Notes: generated by a model from the letters alone, not told the origin. DNA of 64,000 nt from Monomorium pharaonis (GCF_013373865.1 NC_050472.1:7435276-7499275); one strand, 5' to 3'; shown: positions 48,040 through 62,540, counted from the first letter of the stretch. Numbers and translations are program-made.

Positions 48040-49520
48040 CGCATGTTTACGTAATAAGTATAAATAGAGAAGAAGCAGTGCAAAAAGAATAATTTAATAG
48101 AACAGTTAATTAATATTAACCGGCATTGCAAATTTTGATATTTAATTTTTAATGTATTCTTATATACATCATAAGTATTATGAACAATTATTGAGTCAAA
48201 CTTATTATTACCTGTATGTGATATTTGAAATGGAAAATGTGAAAAGTACAATAACAAAATATTTGTGTGTATTAGAAAAAATAAATAAATATTGTAATTT
48301 ACATTACACAACCCAAGTAGCAAAATGACAATAGTAACTTTCGGTCATAACGACGATAACATTTGGTCATAAAATGACCACAATTAACGTTTTAAATCAC
48401 ATAAAACGTGAAAATGACGTCAAAATATCACATCTACGAGACGTCACTTCCTGATGTCTTATTGACGACAAAAATAGAGCCAATATATAACTTAATTTTT
48501 ATTGAAAATAAAATTTGCACTATTCCCGATCACCTTCGTGGCCACTCAAATCATAGTCATATTTATTACAGCATTACTTAATAACTTCTGCAATCAAAAA
48601 AGCGATTACTCACCCATTTATCGTCCATCGTCAATATATGTTGCTTGACTTCGAAGATTGCATAGAAATTGATCACTTCGTGATGATCCATTAATACTTA
48701 ATATTTATAGATATATGTATATTTGTTATAAATTATAATAGATGTTGTCAGAAAAAAAATAGTTTAATAATATTTTTATAAATAAATATAAATTTACAGT
48801 TTTCTAAATAAAAAATTCAATAATTTATTAGAACTCCTGTAAGTATTTAAACAAAAATATAAAATAAATAAAAGCAATTAGAAGTCGGTGCAATTATTAG
48901 TGCGCAATTAAAAGTATAAGAAATCTTATTTAATTAATATATATTTTAACAATCTTGAAATTAAATAATAAAAATACTACATAATAAACGTTTTGGCTAC
49001 ACTTGAAGCACTCATTACTGCTTAAATTCAATAAAATCGCATATTGTGTGCATCAAAATTAAATATTCGATACAATGTGAAGCAATGATTTTGATACAGC
49101 CGATTCCAAAACCGAATAAAAATACACAAGATCGTAGCGCATTCTCCTATAAAGAATTAAAAAATAGAAATGTAGTCATAATTGTAAGAAATAATAATAA
49201 ATAAAATAAATAAAAATAACAATTAATCAAAGTATTAAAATAAAGACGATAATTAAAATAAAATTGTATAAAAAAATATATGTGCTAACGGTATTTGGAC
49301 GGTAACGCATTATCAATTTGAATAGCTTCTGTATTGTAGGGACCGAAACAAATGGTAATCCAAAGGTATGCTATAAGGTAAGTTTGAAAACTAAACCATG
49401 TGAGGAAGAACTTCTCAATCTAATAAATATAGGGTGTCTATGATTTCCGCTCTGTGCCTTGCATTGTTTCGCAGAAATATTACTTTGTAAGCGACGGAGA
49501 AATTTAAATAGCGTTAGATA
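48040..49520. other. AT-rich region, nothing recognised
   Basis: No coding frame with family features. A short repeated word (TTTGGTCATAA, TTTCGGTCATAA) lies at 48339-48371. Confidence 0.4.
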
Positions 49521-49529
49521 AATTTGAAC

Positions 49530-49600
49530 TCGGGATCCCTGGCTCCATACAGGCTAGCTCTCTCACAGTTAACTCCCACACTGTTCCAACTACTCTTATT
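49530..49600 (-). mobile_element. possible tRNA-derived SINE relic
   Basis: On the minus strand GGGATCCCGAGTTCAAAT resembles a worn B box, preceded by AACTGTGAGAGAGCTAGCC. This is a common arrangement in tRNA-derived SINE heads, but the A box is weak. Confidence 0.35.
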
Positions 49601-52600
49601 TCTATTCTGTCCTCTTATATGATTATAAGTCTCTAACTAATTAGAACCTTACGGCTCTAAGTATTTTATTAACCAAGATGAGTCTTCAATGAGTTTTCAA
49701 CTCATATATCTTACAACTTGCTTAGTTTTATTGCCGGTAAATAATCTTTTCTGCTCAATTCAGTCACGGTTAAGCTGCCGCTAATAACGCTGCAGTGATG
49801 GTTTAAGCAACTCATACAATACATCTTTAATGTCTCCTCAAATGCACAGTAGGATCATTTTTTCCACAAATGTAGAATTTAATTTTGTTGTCTTTATGCT
49901 TTACTCAGGTTATTCTATTTTTACCTTTTGGAATTGTAGTATTCACTTTTCATCTGTCAGTATTTTATCAGCAAGAAATTTTTTTTTTTTAAATCCGGAC
50001 AAAAAAACAGTTGTGTTGTCTCTTTTTATTGTTAAGGGAGAGCGTGTGAGAAACTCCACGGCGCGTCCTTTGGAATTTTCCTTAGCTTTTGTAGATGAAT
50101 AAATATCGCTTATTTAAATGCTTGAGCAAACTCTAACTGTGATGTAATTTCGTAATTAGCCCATGGCTAAATCAGTAAATTTAGCTAAACTAGTTTTAAA
50201 ATAGATTTCTGTAAAATGCCTTTTATGTCAAAAATGTTTTTTCATGCTCTTGTCTTTTTTCCGATTATTTTTGCTTAGCTAACCTTATAGCTAGTCTAGC
50301 TATAGGTCTTAATATACAAGTTAAGCTTAGTTTTTGCTGGCATAGTTTGTTAATAAAGTGTGAAATAGTAGAATTCAGCAAGTCAGGCATATTATTAGAC
50401 AGCATGTCATATTATCGTTGTATTGTGATACATCGATGTTAATTTTTCTCATATTTCTATTGACATTAGGTGAATTACAGACTCTGCTAAAATTCTGCTA
50501 TTATTCTATTGCTTTAGGCAATATGCATTGCACGCTGTATACCTTGTATTATAAATATATATAATTATATATAATTTTTTTTTATTTCTTGAACTTTTTA
50601 TAAGAAAAACAATGCAAATTAGTTTTTCAATTTTTGTCTATTTAATATGATTATAATTTTTTAACCAAACAGAAATATATTAAAAAATATATAAAAAAGA
50701 AAAACTAATGTAAACATTATATATAAACATATTTTATATAATTATGTATATTTATACATGTTTTTATAAAAAAATTTTTTTACCGGACAGTATAGATTTG
50801 ATTATTTGAGATATACGCTTTTTTTAAACGTCAATTATTTGCCATTTTGCAGCGCAAAAAAAATTTATATGCATCGATTTCTAAATTATTATAACAAACT
50901 ACTCAAATAAGGGTTATGTTATTGGTCGAGTTTTGTTTTTGAAGTGGCAAAGAAAAAAAAGCATCTTAGTTTTTAAACTAGTGAATCTAATTCTGACTTT
51001 AAAAAAATATAATTTGTCAAGAAATTATTAAAATTAACACAAGTTAAAGCTATTGAACATTTACTGTAAATTTTACACTGTCTCACAAAATTTAATTTTT
51101 CTTTTGCTGCACGAACGTGAATAATCATTTTTTAGGTAATGTAAAATCTTATCTGATATTAGACAATATTATTGTTAAATTTTACGAAAGTCGTCAGTAC
51201 TGATATAGATCTCTAAAATTAATACTCATTTCTGAATAGTTTTTGGCAATAGTAAAAATATATTCAGATATTGAATTTGATTTTTAAATCTGCAGCAAAA
51301 TCTATATCAGAGTAAGCAGTCAATGAAATTTCATGTTTCATCTTTTTGAACAGTATTTCAAGATTTCGTGGCATGTAAGTATCTATATACATAAATATAT
51401 AATACTTTTTTCAAAACATTCTAATATTCTGTTAAATAATAAGCTAAATATAAAACAATTTAAAAAATTAACAATATATGCTATGTCAAGACAATTAATT
51501 GAGTGAGAAATATTAAACTTTCTACGGCTTCACAATAAGAGATATTGAATACAATCCCGTTTTTGTTCTTTGTTAAAGATACGAGAAGATTTGGGTCAGC
51601 TGGAACGTTTACAGGTTTATTTTTCACGAAAATGGTTGAGCAATTTGTCAGTGAGAAAGCTAATATCGAAATGATGTTGAAACAATGTTGAAACGACGTC
51701 TCGACGTTTAAATTAATGCAATGTCGTTGGCAAGATTAAAGAACTCGATGTTTGTTTGAACTTTGTGTAATTTTACTTTTAAGTAGTCTTATAAATAAAC
51801 TAACATAAATAATAGATAGTCACTTATGTTACTGTTTTGTTTATAGTTATAACTCTGTGCACATTAGTATACAGAAAATCTCAATTTGAGATTGAAATGA
51901 TATTAATATGATACTTTTAATCCAATAAAATAATTCATTATTCGACATCAATTTAACGATTCTTTTCTTACTGGTATAGCTTGCATCCAAGTTAACGTAA
52001 CAAGCATTGTGTGTCTTGAGGTTAACGTATACGTTCTATTTTATAATTATTTTTTAAATTTAATTTTTTGTATTGATAAAAAATACTTTAATTGATATTT
52101 AAATATAAGAAAAACCATACTTAATTTTTTTTTATAAAAATAAATAAAAAATAAGAATTTTGCGCAAAATAATAAAAATACAATGTATATACTTTTTTTA
52201 TTTGGTATAATATTTTGTATAATAAAATTAGATAAAATAATTTAAAAAATTAAAAGTGCATACATAAAAGCCGCAATGCAAATTTTGCTAGTACATATTA
52301 TATTTCCTATTATTTTGCGTATTCAAAACTTACATTTTGTTATTTATTTTTTATTATAAAAATATCATTTATTGTTTATTATTTATTATTATTTATTACT
52401 ATTATTATTTATTAATTAACAAAAGAATTTTTTATGACAAAATGGTACAGAAAATTATCATTATATATCGTAATGTGAAATTTGCCTCTAAACCGTAATC
52501 GACAACTTTTACAAAAAACTTTGTTAATTTATTATAAGTTTATTAAAATTAAATATAATGTTTACGACTCAAATGATAATTTATCAAAACTCAATGAGTA

Positions 52601-52637
52601 GAAAACCAATAAGCCACTATAAGATTTTAGTGTAGAA
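49601..52637. other. 3-kb AT-rich region without recognised genes
   Basis: No splice-supported coding frame, long repeat or RNA gene was seen. The 90-residue frame at 49830-50102 has no family features. Confidence 0.4.
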
Positions 52638-52639
52638 AT

Positions 52640-53376
52640 CTTTTACGGAAAGAAACTACAGCGGATTTACAGAAAATTATGTTACAGGAACTACATAAAA
52701 GTATTACACGAAATTACCGGCTGAAGTATTATAATATTCTGTAATATTTTCGCACTACACGCTCGGATTTCAAGAAAATAACCTGTAATATCTTATCTGT
52801 AATATCTAACCTGTAATATATTGCTATTAATATATTGCCGAGGTTACAGGATAATAGCCCGTAATATCACAGCGGGATTACAGGAAAAGAATCTGTAAAG
52901 TATAATTATACATCAAAAAAATAGTAGAAAAAATCATTTAATTAAAAATTACGTGTATGAAATTTGTACGTTGTTCCTAGTCGATACATCCAAAGTGGTT
53001 AAAAAGTGATACAATAAATCTAATAAATTTCAAATAATATTTATAGAAATAATTTATATGATAAGACTCGCTATCTCAAATTTTGTGGATTGTTGGTGGC
53101 ATTACACGTTTAATGCATTACACGCGTGTAGTAATGTATTACACATTTTGTAGATTACACGTGTAGTATATTACACATGTAGTGGATATTACAGGTGTAG
53201 TGGATTACACACTTTATGGGTTAGACGTGTATTTCATATTAGAGGGATTTCACTGTAATAACAACAGCGCATAATAACTACAGATTATTATAATCCTTTC
53301 TGTGATAACTACAGAAAGTCCTGTAATAACTACCCAACTGTAATATTTATTGGCTGTACTTTCTTTCCGTAAGGAA
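52640..53376. mobile_element. TIR element with a mosaic interior of TGTAATA-type motifs
   Basis: The ends TTACGGAAAGAAACTACAG and CTGTACTTTCTTTCCGTAA are inverted. The interior is packed with CTGTAAT, TATTACAG, ATTACAC and GTGTAGT words on both strands, at least twenty in 700 bases. No protein is encoded. Subterminal short motifs of this kind are known from hAT-type and other DNA elements. Confidence 0.55.
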
Positions 53377-54382
53377 TTATATTGTCTACAGACAGAAGTA
53401 TAACAAAATAGATGTTAAATACGTTTGATATGTCATCAGATCAGTCTCAATATTACATATACAAATAAAAATAATGCGCAGATATAATAATGTTATATAC
53501 ATTGCTATAAAACTCGTACTATCGTTAGGTTAGTAGTAGTGTAATATTTGCTGCTTTCCATTTACATCAAAACTCAGATAATTCTCACTTGTGACATCAT
53601 AACTCAGTTAAATGCACGTTCCTTTTGCATTCTTACAAGTGAGATCCAACTGAGTTTCTTTTTACAATCTGAGCAATTTCAAGACCATGTGCTTTACTGA
53701 GTCTTGCATACTCACTTTAGAAATGAGATTATATATTAAGATAATTTTATCATTAAAATAAGCGTGATTACTTGCATGTTTCTTTAAATCACTAAATAAT
53801 GACGTCATTATCTGAGTATAAAATACTCACATTACTGAATGACTCAGTCTGACTTTTAAATAAATGAAAAGCAGCAATTATTTATTATTTGAGATCCGTA
53901 AAACAATTCACATTAAATCACAAAGTCGAATCTATAAAGACGCGTTAAGATTTAAAATCGTTAATGTCTTGTGGTTATTAATATCGTAAATAATATTAAA
54001 CTTTTTTTAAAACTCTTAAACAAAATGGCATTTTTTATATGATTTGTAGTTGGCCTTTATAGATTATTTCTTAAACCAACAGTTTAAAAAAAATTTTATT
54101 AATTTACAATTCTGATTTTGGAATTTATTTTTATAACGCAGACTTCGTGAGATTGTCAAAGTTCATAAAGATTCTCTTTTATAATTCTAAAAACAACATC
54201 TCTGTTAAATCTCCTGCAAAGAAAATTTCTACATATTAAGAAAAAAACGAATAGTTTAAATTTTTTAGTGGATCCCAAATGCACTTATAAAGCTTCTTAT
54301 TTACCAATTATATCAATAAATTGTAAGTTTTACTAGAGTTAATCAATCAATGTTTATCATTTATAACAAAATACTATAATTA
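53377..54382. other. AT-rich spacer with clustered ACTCAG/CTGAGT words
   Basis: 53565-53860 contains repeated ACTCAG, CTGAG and TGACTCAG words, possibly a decayed element. The remainder is plain AT-rich DNA. Confidence 0.4.
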
Positions 54383-54610
54383 CACAGGCACACACAAAAA
54401 AAAAATGGTTGGTCCGGCGGACCAGACTAGTCTATCCTTATGCATTTTGACCCACTTAATCCAAATCCAAGGTTAGAATTGCTGAATTGGATCATTTTTT
54501 GTTGACCGAATTTAACAATTCTGACCTTGAATTTGGATTCAGCGGGTCAAAATACATAAAGATTGACTAGTCTGGTCCGCTGGACCAACCACTTTCTTTG
54601 TGTGCCTGTG
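54383..54610. mobile_element. hairpin MITE, CACAGGCACACAC ends, TTA duplication
   Basis: A 228-bp near-palindrome: CACAGGCACACACAAA at the left and TTTGTGTGCCTGTG at the right, with GGTCCGGCGGACCAGACTAG and CTAGTCTGGTCCGCTGGACC inside. It is flanked by TTA on both sides. Confidence 0.8.
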
Positions 54611-57175
54611 TTATCATTACAATCTTATTTTTATTTTGATCAGATATCTATATACCTAATCTTTACTTTTATTATTATATTTTTCTTATATCAATTTAAT
54701 TGTTGACTGCTTATATTCTTTATATTATGATAAATATTATGATAAATTTATTTTTACTTTTTATTATTTGTGATGCAACATTACAATCCTATGGTAAGTC
54801 ATCTCTTCGATATTATTGATTAATTGTTCTGCATATTGCCTAAGATCGCTGAATTACAGGATTTTAATGTCACATTCTTGAGTTCCTTTCTGTATAGTCA
54901 TTCAATCATTGTAAGACGTAGGAATTTCTTTTTAGATGACTCGCAACAGATTATCATTTTAATATTACTATATTTTAATTTTTTTTTTTACTCCTTTTAA
55001 CTTAAAATATAACCAAAACATGTTATTAGAAGTGTGTTCAAGAAGACATTATTAATATTATAAACATTAATAATATTATAAACATTATTAATATTATAAA
55101 CGCTACCAGTATTGTTTTTAAAGTCACTAACATGAAAGTAAGCTCGATAAATAATATTTTAGCGTAGCGTTAATTAGAATTAGAATTTTACAAATAAAAT
55201 TTACCTTGCATGTATATAAACTGTATAAACTATGTTTTACGTGCCATCTATGTAAATAATAATTTGACTATCAAAAATTTAGATTTCATCAGAAATAGCG
55301 AAAATTACATTTTTTATTCTTCAATTTTTAATATTATATTTTTTTTTATTTTTATCAATATATTGTATTAAAGTCATATATATGTGTATTAACAATCTTA
55401 TAATTTAAATATTCTTTCTGTTTGTGTTATTTAATTTGTAATAACTAATTTTACTTATATTGTTCATATGGAACGTATGAATATAACTAAACGTATGAAT
55501 ATAAATAAACTTAAATATTCCATGGAGACGTAATTTTAAAATGTACGATACAATCTTGGTTAGCTTTACTGCGTTATCTCTGATAAATAAATTTTAATTT
55601 GCAAAGTTTTGATAAAACTTCGACACATTTAGATCTTATTTAATTTTATTCGTATTAAATTTTTACCAGAAATTTAATTATTTTATCAAAAATTATTATA
55701 AAATTCTTATTACTATTACATTTAATTTAGAAAATTTTATTTACTAAAATGTCATCAACTTATCATTAAAGAGTATATATGATTTTTTGTTTTAATTTTA
55801 TAAAAATTTATTATATTTAAATTTAAATAAAATTTTATTATATTTATATATTATATATATATATTTTATAAAAATGTATGTTATTTTATTTTTATAAAAT
55901 CCAAATAAAAATTTTATTATGTATATATAGAATAGACGTTTCCTCTTATCACATACTTTCCACTCGCTTCTACTTCGATCCTCCTCCGAACCTTCACCAC
56001 CATCTCCTCTTTCCACTCCGGAGCATATACCAAAGCAAGTTCCGCAGCGCCATTTTTTATCTTTATATTATGTATAACGCATTTTTTTTAAGCGCAAAAA
56101 GAATGATCAAGTTAAGAAAATATAACTTAAATTTTATTGTATATTTATTTAAAATTTTACCAATTTAACGAAATATCAAGTTTATTAAAGTTTAATTAAA
56201 GTTTGATTAAAGTTTTATTAAAATTTTTTTATCATAAATGTATATTGTTTTGCGCCGTCTTCGAGTTAAGTTAGATTATAAATTCATCCAAGTGATATAC
56301 AATGTAATGTAAATTCACGAAATTCGCAAGCGCTACCATCATGCTACTTTAAAAAGAATAGTGTTTGTGACATGCATGCAGTTATGATAGAGCACATAAC
56401 TATTAGTGACATCATAATTGCGTCTAGTAGCACTATGTAATAGTTCCGCAAATAATCTTTAGCGCTATATAACACTAAAGTAATTAAGACTTATCAGTGT
56501 GTAAGTCAGACGACCATTTGGCGCTCGAGTACTCCAGGTTCATGAGAAACGTTGGACTAGTATGCAAGTACGTGGAACTCACGTACGTGTACTGCGGCAA
56601 CGGTCCACAATCCTTATCTGGCCCGTAACTTATTACTCCCCCTCTGTCCCACACACACAACAATAAAAGATGTAAATCCGATAATTTTCACGTGGTACAC
56701 TTTGAGTAATGCTAATATCAGTAGTATTCTATATAACTTTTAAGCGTTATTACTCAAAAGGAATTTAATGAAAAAAATACTTTATTATATTGTTTTGGAA
56801 AAACTTTACAATAAACTATAAGAATGCAATAAAAAGATAAGGATTATCATTTAAGAAATTAAAAATGATCTTGACCATGATCTTGATAACGCCATTTAAA
56901 ATCAACTAAATTTTATAACAGTACGTATATTTTATTATGTAATTTACTAAAAACCATATAATTATTACATGGAACATATTTTGCATTATTTTGCCCAACA
57001 ATAAGAAGTTTCCACACTTTGGAAGACGCTGTATAGTCTGTATACACACTCTATATCTACACTGCTAAACAAAATTATCGTATAGATATATAGTGATTTT
57101 AGTGATGGTGTGAGAAATAACAATAGTAAATGGATCGATAAACAAAAATATATTTTCCAGAATTAATTACAATTT
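54611..57175. other. AT-rich region, one GC-richer island
   Basis: No gene was supported. 56505-56640 is GC-richer with a 48-codon minus-strand frame (begins PDKDCGPLPQYTYV) that is closed by stops on both sides and has no convincing splice sites. Confidence 0.35.
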
Positions 57176-57300
57176 TGTTGCGATATAAAACTCGGCTCGC
57201 GACTCGCGCTGTCATATTATTGCTCCGGTGTCTCGTCGCAAACTCTCGAACGCTCCGACGCGAAACACAATACGTACGTCTTACCCACGAAATAATTCAT
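57176..57300 (+). promoter_or_regulatory. CpG-rich island with TATA-like word
   Basis: An isolated CpG-rich block (CTCGGCTCGCGACTCGCGCT, CTCCGACGCGAAACAC) preceded by GATATAAAAC. It resembles the CpG blocks at other gene starts in this window, but no coding exon was found on either side. The strand is a guess from the TATA-like word. Confidence 0.25.
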
Positions 57301-59008
57301 GTGAATCGAGACATACAGTCAGAACATGTACAAAAAATAAAAATAAATATATAAATCGGAAATATATATTTGTTCATACAGATATAAATAGTCAAAATTT
57401 TACATAATTTTAAAAATGCTCTATGAAAAATCGTCGCATTTTAATGCTCCAAAAAAACATTTTAAAGCTTAAAACTTCTTCTCTTAAATGTTTTTAGGAG
57501 ATTCCAATTCTCTTTTTTTTTTTATGAAACGACATGGTGATAAGACTTAATTAGACCGTCAAAATAAAAAATTTTTTACTTAACTTTGCGTGTATTATAT
57601 CTTTCATGAAAAAAAATATAAGAGATTCTATGATTTGCTTCTTGTAGTAAAAATTTTTTCTCTTTAATTAAAGCGGTCGTAGAGCGTTATGCATTTTTTT
57701 TACCGAGTTCTCAAGGTTTGAATAAAAAGATCATTTTAACTTTTATCTATAACTCGTGAGAAAATCACCGTACAACATTGAAAAGCTGAAAATTAGGATT
57801 CTGTTATTGCTTTGTTCATTTTACATCTTATGTCAATAAATTAAGTTTAAACAATATGTAACAAATGTTACGTTTTCAAAAAAATTGCATAATTGGAATT
57901 GCATTTTTTTTGTAAAAAGAATTTTTTCACATATTTTATAATAACCATAGTAAAATACAAATTTTCCTGGATTAATTACAAAAATATATATTCTACGATT
58001 TTTCTCGCGATGTTATAATGTTTCCAAATTACTATACTTTCAATATTCGCCAAGACTAGGATCATTCCATGCGCATCATAAGAAGGTTGCTGATCAGATA
58101 TTGCGCGCGCGTGTGTGTGTGCGTGTGTGTGTGTGTACATATAAGATTTATGTTCTTTTGTTTTTCTGTAGTACAGAGAATCATTTCTTCTTGTGATTAG
58201 CGTGCTACAGTATGCAGTAGGTCAAGGCATACATGGTGTTTATACTGAAAGCCTTGAGTGTAAGATCAAAATTGAAAAAAGTCTGTCAGGATCTATGCAG
58301 TTAACAAAGTTATGATAATATTACAACTTCATATAATTTACATCTCTAATATACAACGTAAAGTTAATATACATTAATAGTGTCGTAAATATTTCGTCGA
58401 AAGTTAGTAGCTCATACAGTAAAAACGTTCAATTTCCCGGTTTTCTTTGCAAATCTTATTTTTTAGATCATTAACGTTATTCATAATGCGTTAGTCATAG
58501 TTTACATCTTCAACCGTATGGGTAAAAAAATATTAATGTTTTTAAGGTAAAAAAAAAGTATATAAATAGATTGAAAACTGTAATGTAGAAAAGAAAGAAC
58601 TTTATATAAAAATTAACAATTTTAAAATAAATATAAGATCCATAAAATTAGTCAATTATGCAGTATTAAAAGAAAAATATAGAAAAATTGTATAAAACCT
58701 TATTCAAAAATGGTTTATGTAGAAATGAATATTGTCGGTGCAATTACTCAAAAATTAATGCAACATAATTTTTTTAATTATTTAAAAATCATATAAAATT
58801 ATTATATCTGTACATGGTAACCTTTTGAAAGTTTAATGTTATATAATTGATATAATTGTATATAACATATTAAAATAATGTTTTAACATTATAAATCATA
58901 CAAAATTTATAATATATAATTACTCGTAAAAACTTGTGTGTATTTTTGTAAATCCGTGTTTTATAAATTTTATTCAATTTATTTAACATAATTATAAAGA
59001 GAAAGAAG
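57301..59008. other. AT-rich region with GT microsatellite
   Basis: A (GC)n/(GT)n run at 58104-58137. Nothing else was recognised. Confidence 0.45.
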
Positions 59009-59508
59009 NNNNNNNNNNNNNNNNNNNNNNNNNNNNNNNNNNNNNNNNNNNNNNNNNNNNNNNNNNNNNNNNNNNNNNNNNNNNNNNNNNNNNNNNNNNN
59101 NNNNNNNNNNNNNNNNNNNNNNNNNNNNNNNNNNNNNNNNNNNNNNNNNNNNNNNNNNNNNNNNNNNNNNNNNNNNNNNNNNNNNNNNNNNNNNNNNNNN
59201 NNNNNNNNNNNNNNNNNNNNNNNNNNNNNNNNNNNNNNNNNNNNNNNNNNNNNNNNNNNNNNNNNNNNNNNNNNNNNNNNNNNNNNNNNNNNNNNNNNNN
59301 NNNNNNNNNNNNNNNNNNNNNNNNNNNNNNNNNNNNNNNNNNNNNNNNNNNNNNNNNNNNNNNNNNNNNNNNNNNNNNNNNNNNNNNNNNNNNNNNNNNN
59401 NNNNNNNNNNNNNNNNNNNNNNNNNNNNNNNNNNNNNNNNNNNNNNNNNNNNNNNNNNNNNNNNNNNNNNNNNNNNNNNNNNNNNNNNNNNNNNNNNNNN
59501 NNNNNNNN
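59009..59508. other. assembly gap, 500 N
   Basis: Exactly 500 N. Confidence 0.99.
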
Positions 59509-61059
59509 GTGTCGAAGTTACACGATACACTGTTGCGCCGTTTAAGTTGTTGTAAAAAAAAATACATAATGAGAATGCAGTCAACGTAAAAATAACTTGT
59601 TATAACTTTAGCTGTTTGAAAAAATTGTGCCGATTATTTCTGTTTTCTTACAGCATTAAATGTGATTTTATTTCGTTTTTTTTATTTATTTATGATCGAA
59701 ATAAAATAGTAGAAATTTTCTTATTTTTTGTGAAACTAAAAAATTCCGCGTGCAGCGTTATGTAAATAAAGCAATGCAGCTCTAGTAGTTATTATAGGTT
59801 TATCGTCGAATCATGATTGCGATTGTTTAAACAATGTGATTTTGAGTAAAGCGTAAATTTCCAAATCTCGTTAATTGTTCCATCGTGCGAGTGCCGAACG
59901 ACTTCATTCAACGTAAGCAATTGTCATCGTACTCGTGTCTATGTCAAGAGTTAAAATGAAAAAATGTCTGTCGCGAGGAACCATCTCATGGACGTAACAA
60001 ATATAATTGAAACGTGCAAAAGATAAGAAATGTAAGAAGAAAACAGTAGACTGAAATGGTCAACATACGCATCATTCATTGCCAACGTGAGATGTGTTGT
60101 GTCAAACGAGCAAAACTTTATGTCGAAATGAGACGAATCGAAAATAATCATTTGTTACGTCCATGGTTCAGCTTTGTTTGGATCCCAAACAGAAAGATGA
60201 CCTGCGTAATAAGATGCACCTCATCGAAATGAAATGTACTCTAAGTGTATTTTAATTTAATACTAGTCACTTAATACTAGTCACTTATATTATAGAGAAT
60301 TATAGATTGTGGCAAATAGATTTCCATTATACAACGTAGCGCCGAGAATATGTAAAATATTATTAATTACTATTATATATATTATATATCGACGTTGAGC
60401 AATTATACAAATATATCATATTTTTGTGTAAAAAAAAACGCCAGTAGAAACGCGACGACCGAAATGGAGAAATGCATTGTCAGCGTTTGTTCATATTTGT
60501 AACGATATATGAACGTCTTTAATTCTTGTAATCCGTTCCATTAGAATGTAAATATGTATATTAAATAATAATAAGCAATACACAAAGTTATATATTTATT
60601 AAGCAACTTCCTATTCTAATGATCCGCCTTCATTACTTCTCTTTATTACAGGTTGTGTGAGTATTCTCATTTTCTTAGTGTTTCTCAGCGGTTTATCAAT
60701 CACTCGAATCACTTTTATTCAAATTTCTTTCACATTGATAACCAGTTGCATTCGCATTGTTTAATCAATAATTCGTGTTACCATGGACGATTCGTTCTGA
60801 CGTTCAGGCTTCAGGCCTGCTTTTATTAGATGAATATACGTTGGATGTTTAGTTCATCGTGGTTCCTTGTGACAATTTGTACTTGCACGAGAAGCATTTA
60901 TTTCGACGTTCAAATTAAATAAATAACCATATTCATTGTCTCAATAAAAAATCTCAAGTTGACAAATATATTAAATTGCAAGGGTAAATATTCTAATTAC
61001 ATTATCTTAATCGATATCATCTTTTCCCAATCATCTTTTACCAATAATTTTCTGGCTAA
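59509..61059. other. mixed-composition region, possibly UTR or intron of a gene lost in the gap
   Basis: Less AT-rich than its neighbours and without clear repeats, except a CATGGACGTAACAAAT / ATTTGTTACGTCCATG inverted pair at 59989-60004 and 60151-60166 that bounds about 180 bases. A TTTATTACAG acceptor-like site lies near 60642-60651. No coding exon could be supported. Confidence 0.3.
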
Positions 61060-61250
61060 TTAATTTTTTATTTGCATTTACAGAATTAAAAATCCTTCTC
61101 CAGGATTAAAGTATAGACAATAACAAAGACGGGTCGTAACAATTTTGTAGGAAAAACGACAACAAATTTTAATTTTGTCTCCTTCTAGCGTCGACTTGTA
61201 ACAAAATGTGCCTGATGTAAAAATTTTAGACCTTGAACGCATAAATCAAT
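61060..61250. mobile_element. fragment of the piggyBac-like MITE family
   Basis: TTGCATTTACAGAATTAAAA and ATCCTTCTCCAGGATTAAAG match the interior of the element at 42733-43283. The ends are missing. Confidence 0.5.
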
Positions 61251-61550
61251 TAAGTTTTAAAGTTAAAATTTAAAAAAATTAAAGATAAAAGATTAAATTA
61301 ATTATAATACACATAGGATTATGAGTTTACGCATAAAATATGAATAATCTAAATTACGTGTATAAATACAATGTATATATGCATAAAATTTTCTATAGCA
61401 GAAATTGGACGTATTAACAACTAGAAAAAAATTAAAAGTTAATAACTGTTAATTTCAATTTTTAGAAACTTAGATAAATTTTCATAAAAATTATGTATTA
61501 ATTTAATTGTATGATATTCATGTATGTTCTGTACATATATAAAATATTTA

Positions 61551-61554
<4 letters not shown>

Positions 61555-61599
<45 letters not shown>

Positions 61600-61608
61600 C
61601 GCGCACGC
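61555..61608. repeat. (GT)n/(GC)n microsatellite
   Basis: The inverse counterpart of 22747-22799, of different length. Confidence 0.9.
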
Positions 61609-62395
61609 GGGATCAAATTCCTGTATGTATAAAAAATATTAAATATGTGTGTGATATGTATTTATATTAATAGTAATTTATGTTAATAGTGAAGTGTTAA
61701 ATTTACATTAGTATATACAGGAAGTTTCTTAACGGCTCAACTTTTTATTGTGGGAGATGTATTACCGACTGCAACCTTACACATGTACACACATGTACGG
61801 CCTGTGTACATACATATACCGTTCATAGTAAAAAGTTGGGACAACATAAAAAAACCTTAAAAGGGTAAAAAATACACAAGTACATAAACACGTGCCTTTA
61901 AAAATGATTTTGAGATCAATACAATTAGCAAAGTATATTTTTAAAAGACTTAAAGAAATTTAATAAATATTGATTTAAAAGTTATATTAATAAAATTTAA
62001 AAACATTAAAATTAGCCAAAAATATTTTTAAAAAGTTTAGAAAACCCCTATAAAAGTTTATTGAAAAATTATTTGAAAAATGAAAATGTTATCAATGATA
62101 ACGGATAGTGAAACAAAAAATTTAGCCCTCCCATGGCTCGTGTTTTTCCTGTATTTCCAAGGCTCTATGTTATTAATGTTTATTACATTTCTTAAAGTCT
62201 TTTTTAATAATATTCTTACCTAATTAATCCCAAAATTATTTTTCTCGTCGTTTGCATCGAATCCTCGGGGTTATAATAGGATTTGCTATTAATATGTTAC
62301 CAGATTATGGGGCATTTATTAGAAGGTTCTAACATTAGAAACGGTTAGTTAGTTAAAATATATTGGATTACAAAGTTTATTGTTTGTAGTACTAA

Positions 62396-62540
62396 GACCG
62401 GTATTCATAGTCGGATCTTATATTTAAGATCATCTTAAGTACTGTCTTGAGATGCCATCAGCCAATCACAGAGCTGTATTAGCATCTTAAGACATTGCCT
62501 GAGACGATCTTTAAATAAGATTCGACTATGAATACCAGCC
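62396..62540. mobile_element. TAA-type MITE, family B, inserted only in the right arm
   Basis: 145 bp, TAA on both sides, ends GACCGGTATTCATAGTCGG and CGACTATGAATACCAGCC. It is almost identical to 10625-10769 and absent at the matching site in the left arm. Confidence 0.85.

Noticed and set aside
49790..49850. Possible fourth copy of the family D MITE (AATGTCTCCTCAAATGCAC)
   Set aside because: Only one short end matches and no opposite arm was found.
56505..56640. Possible coding exon on the minus strand
   Set aside because: The frame is closed by stops on both sides and there is no acceptor with a polypyrimidine tract after the upstream stops.
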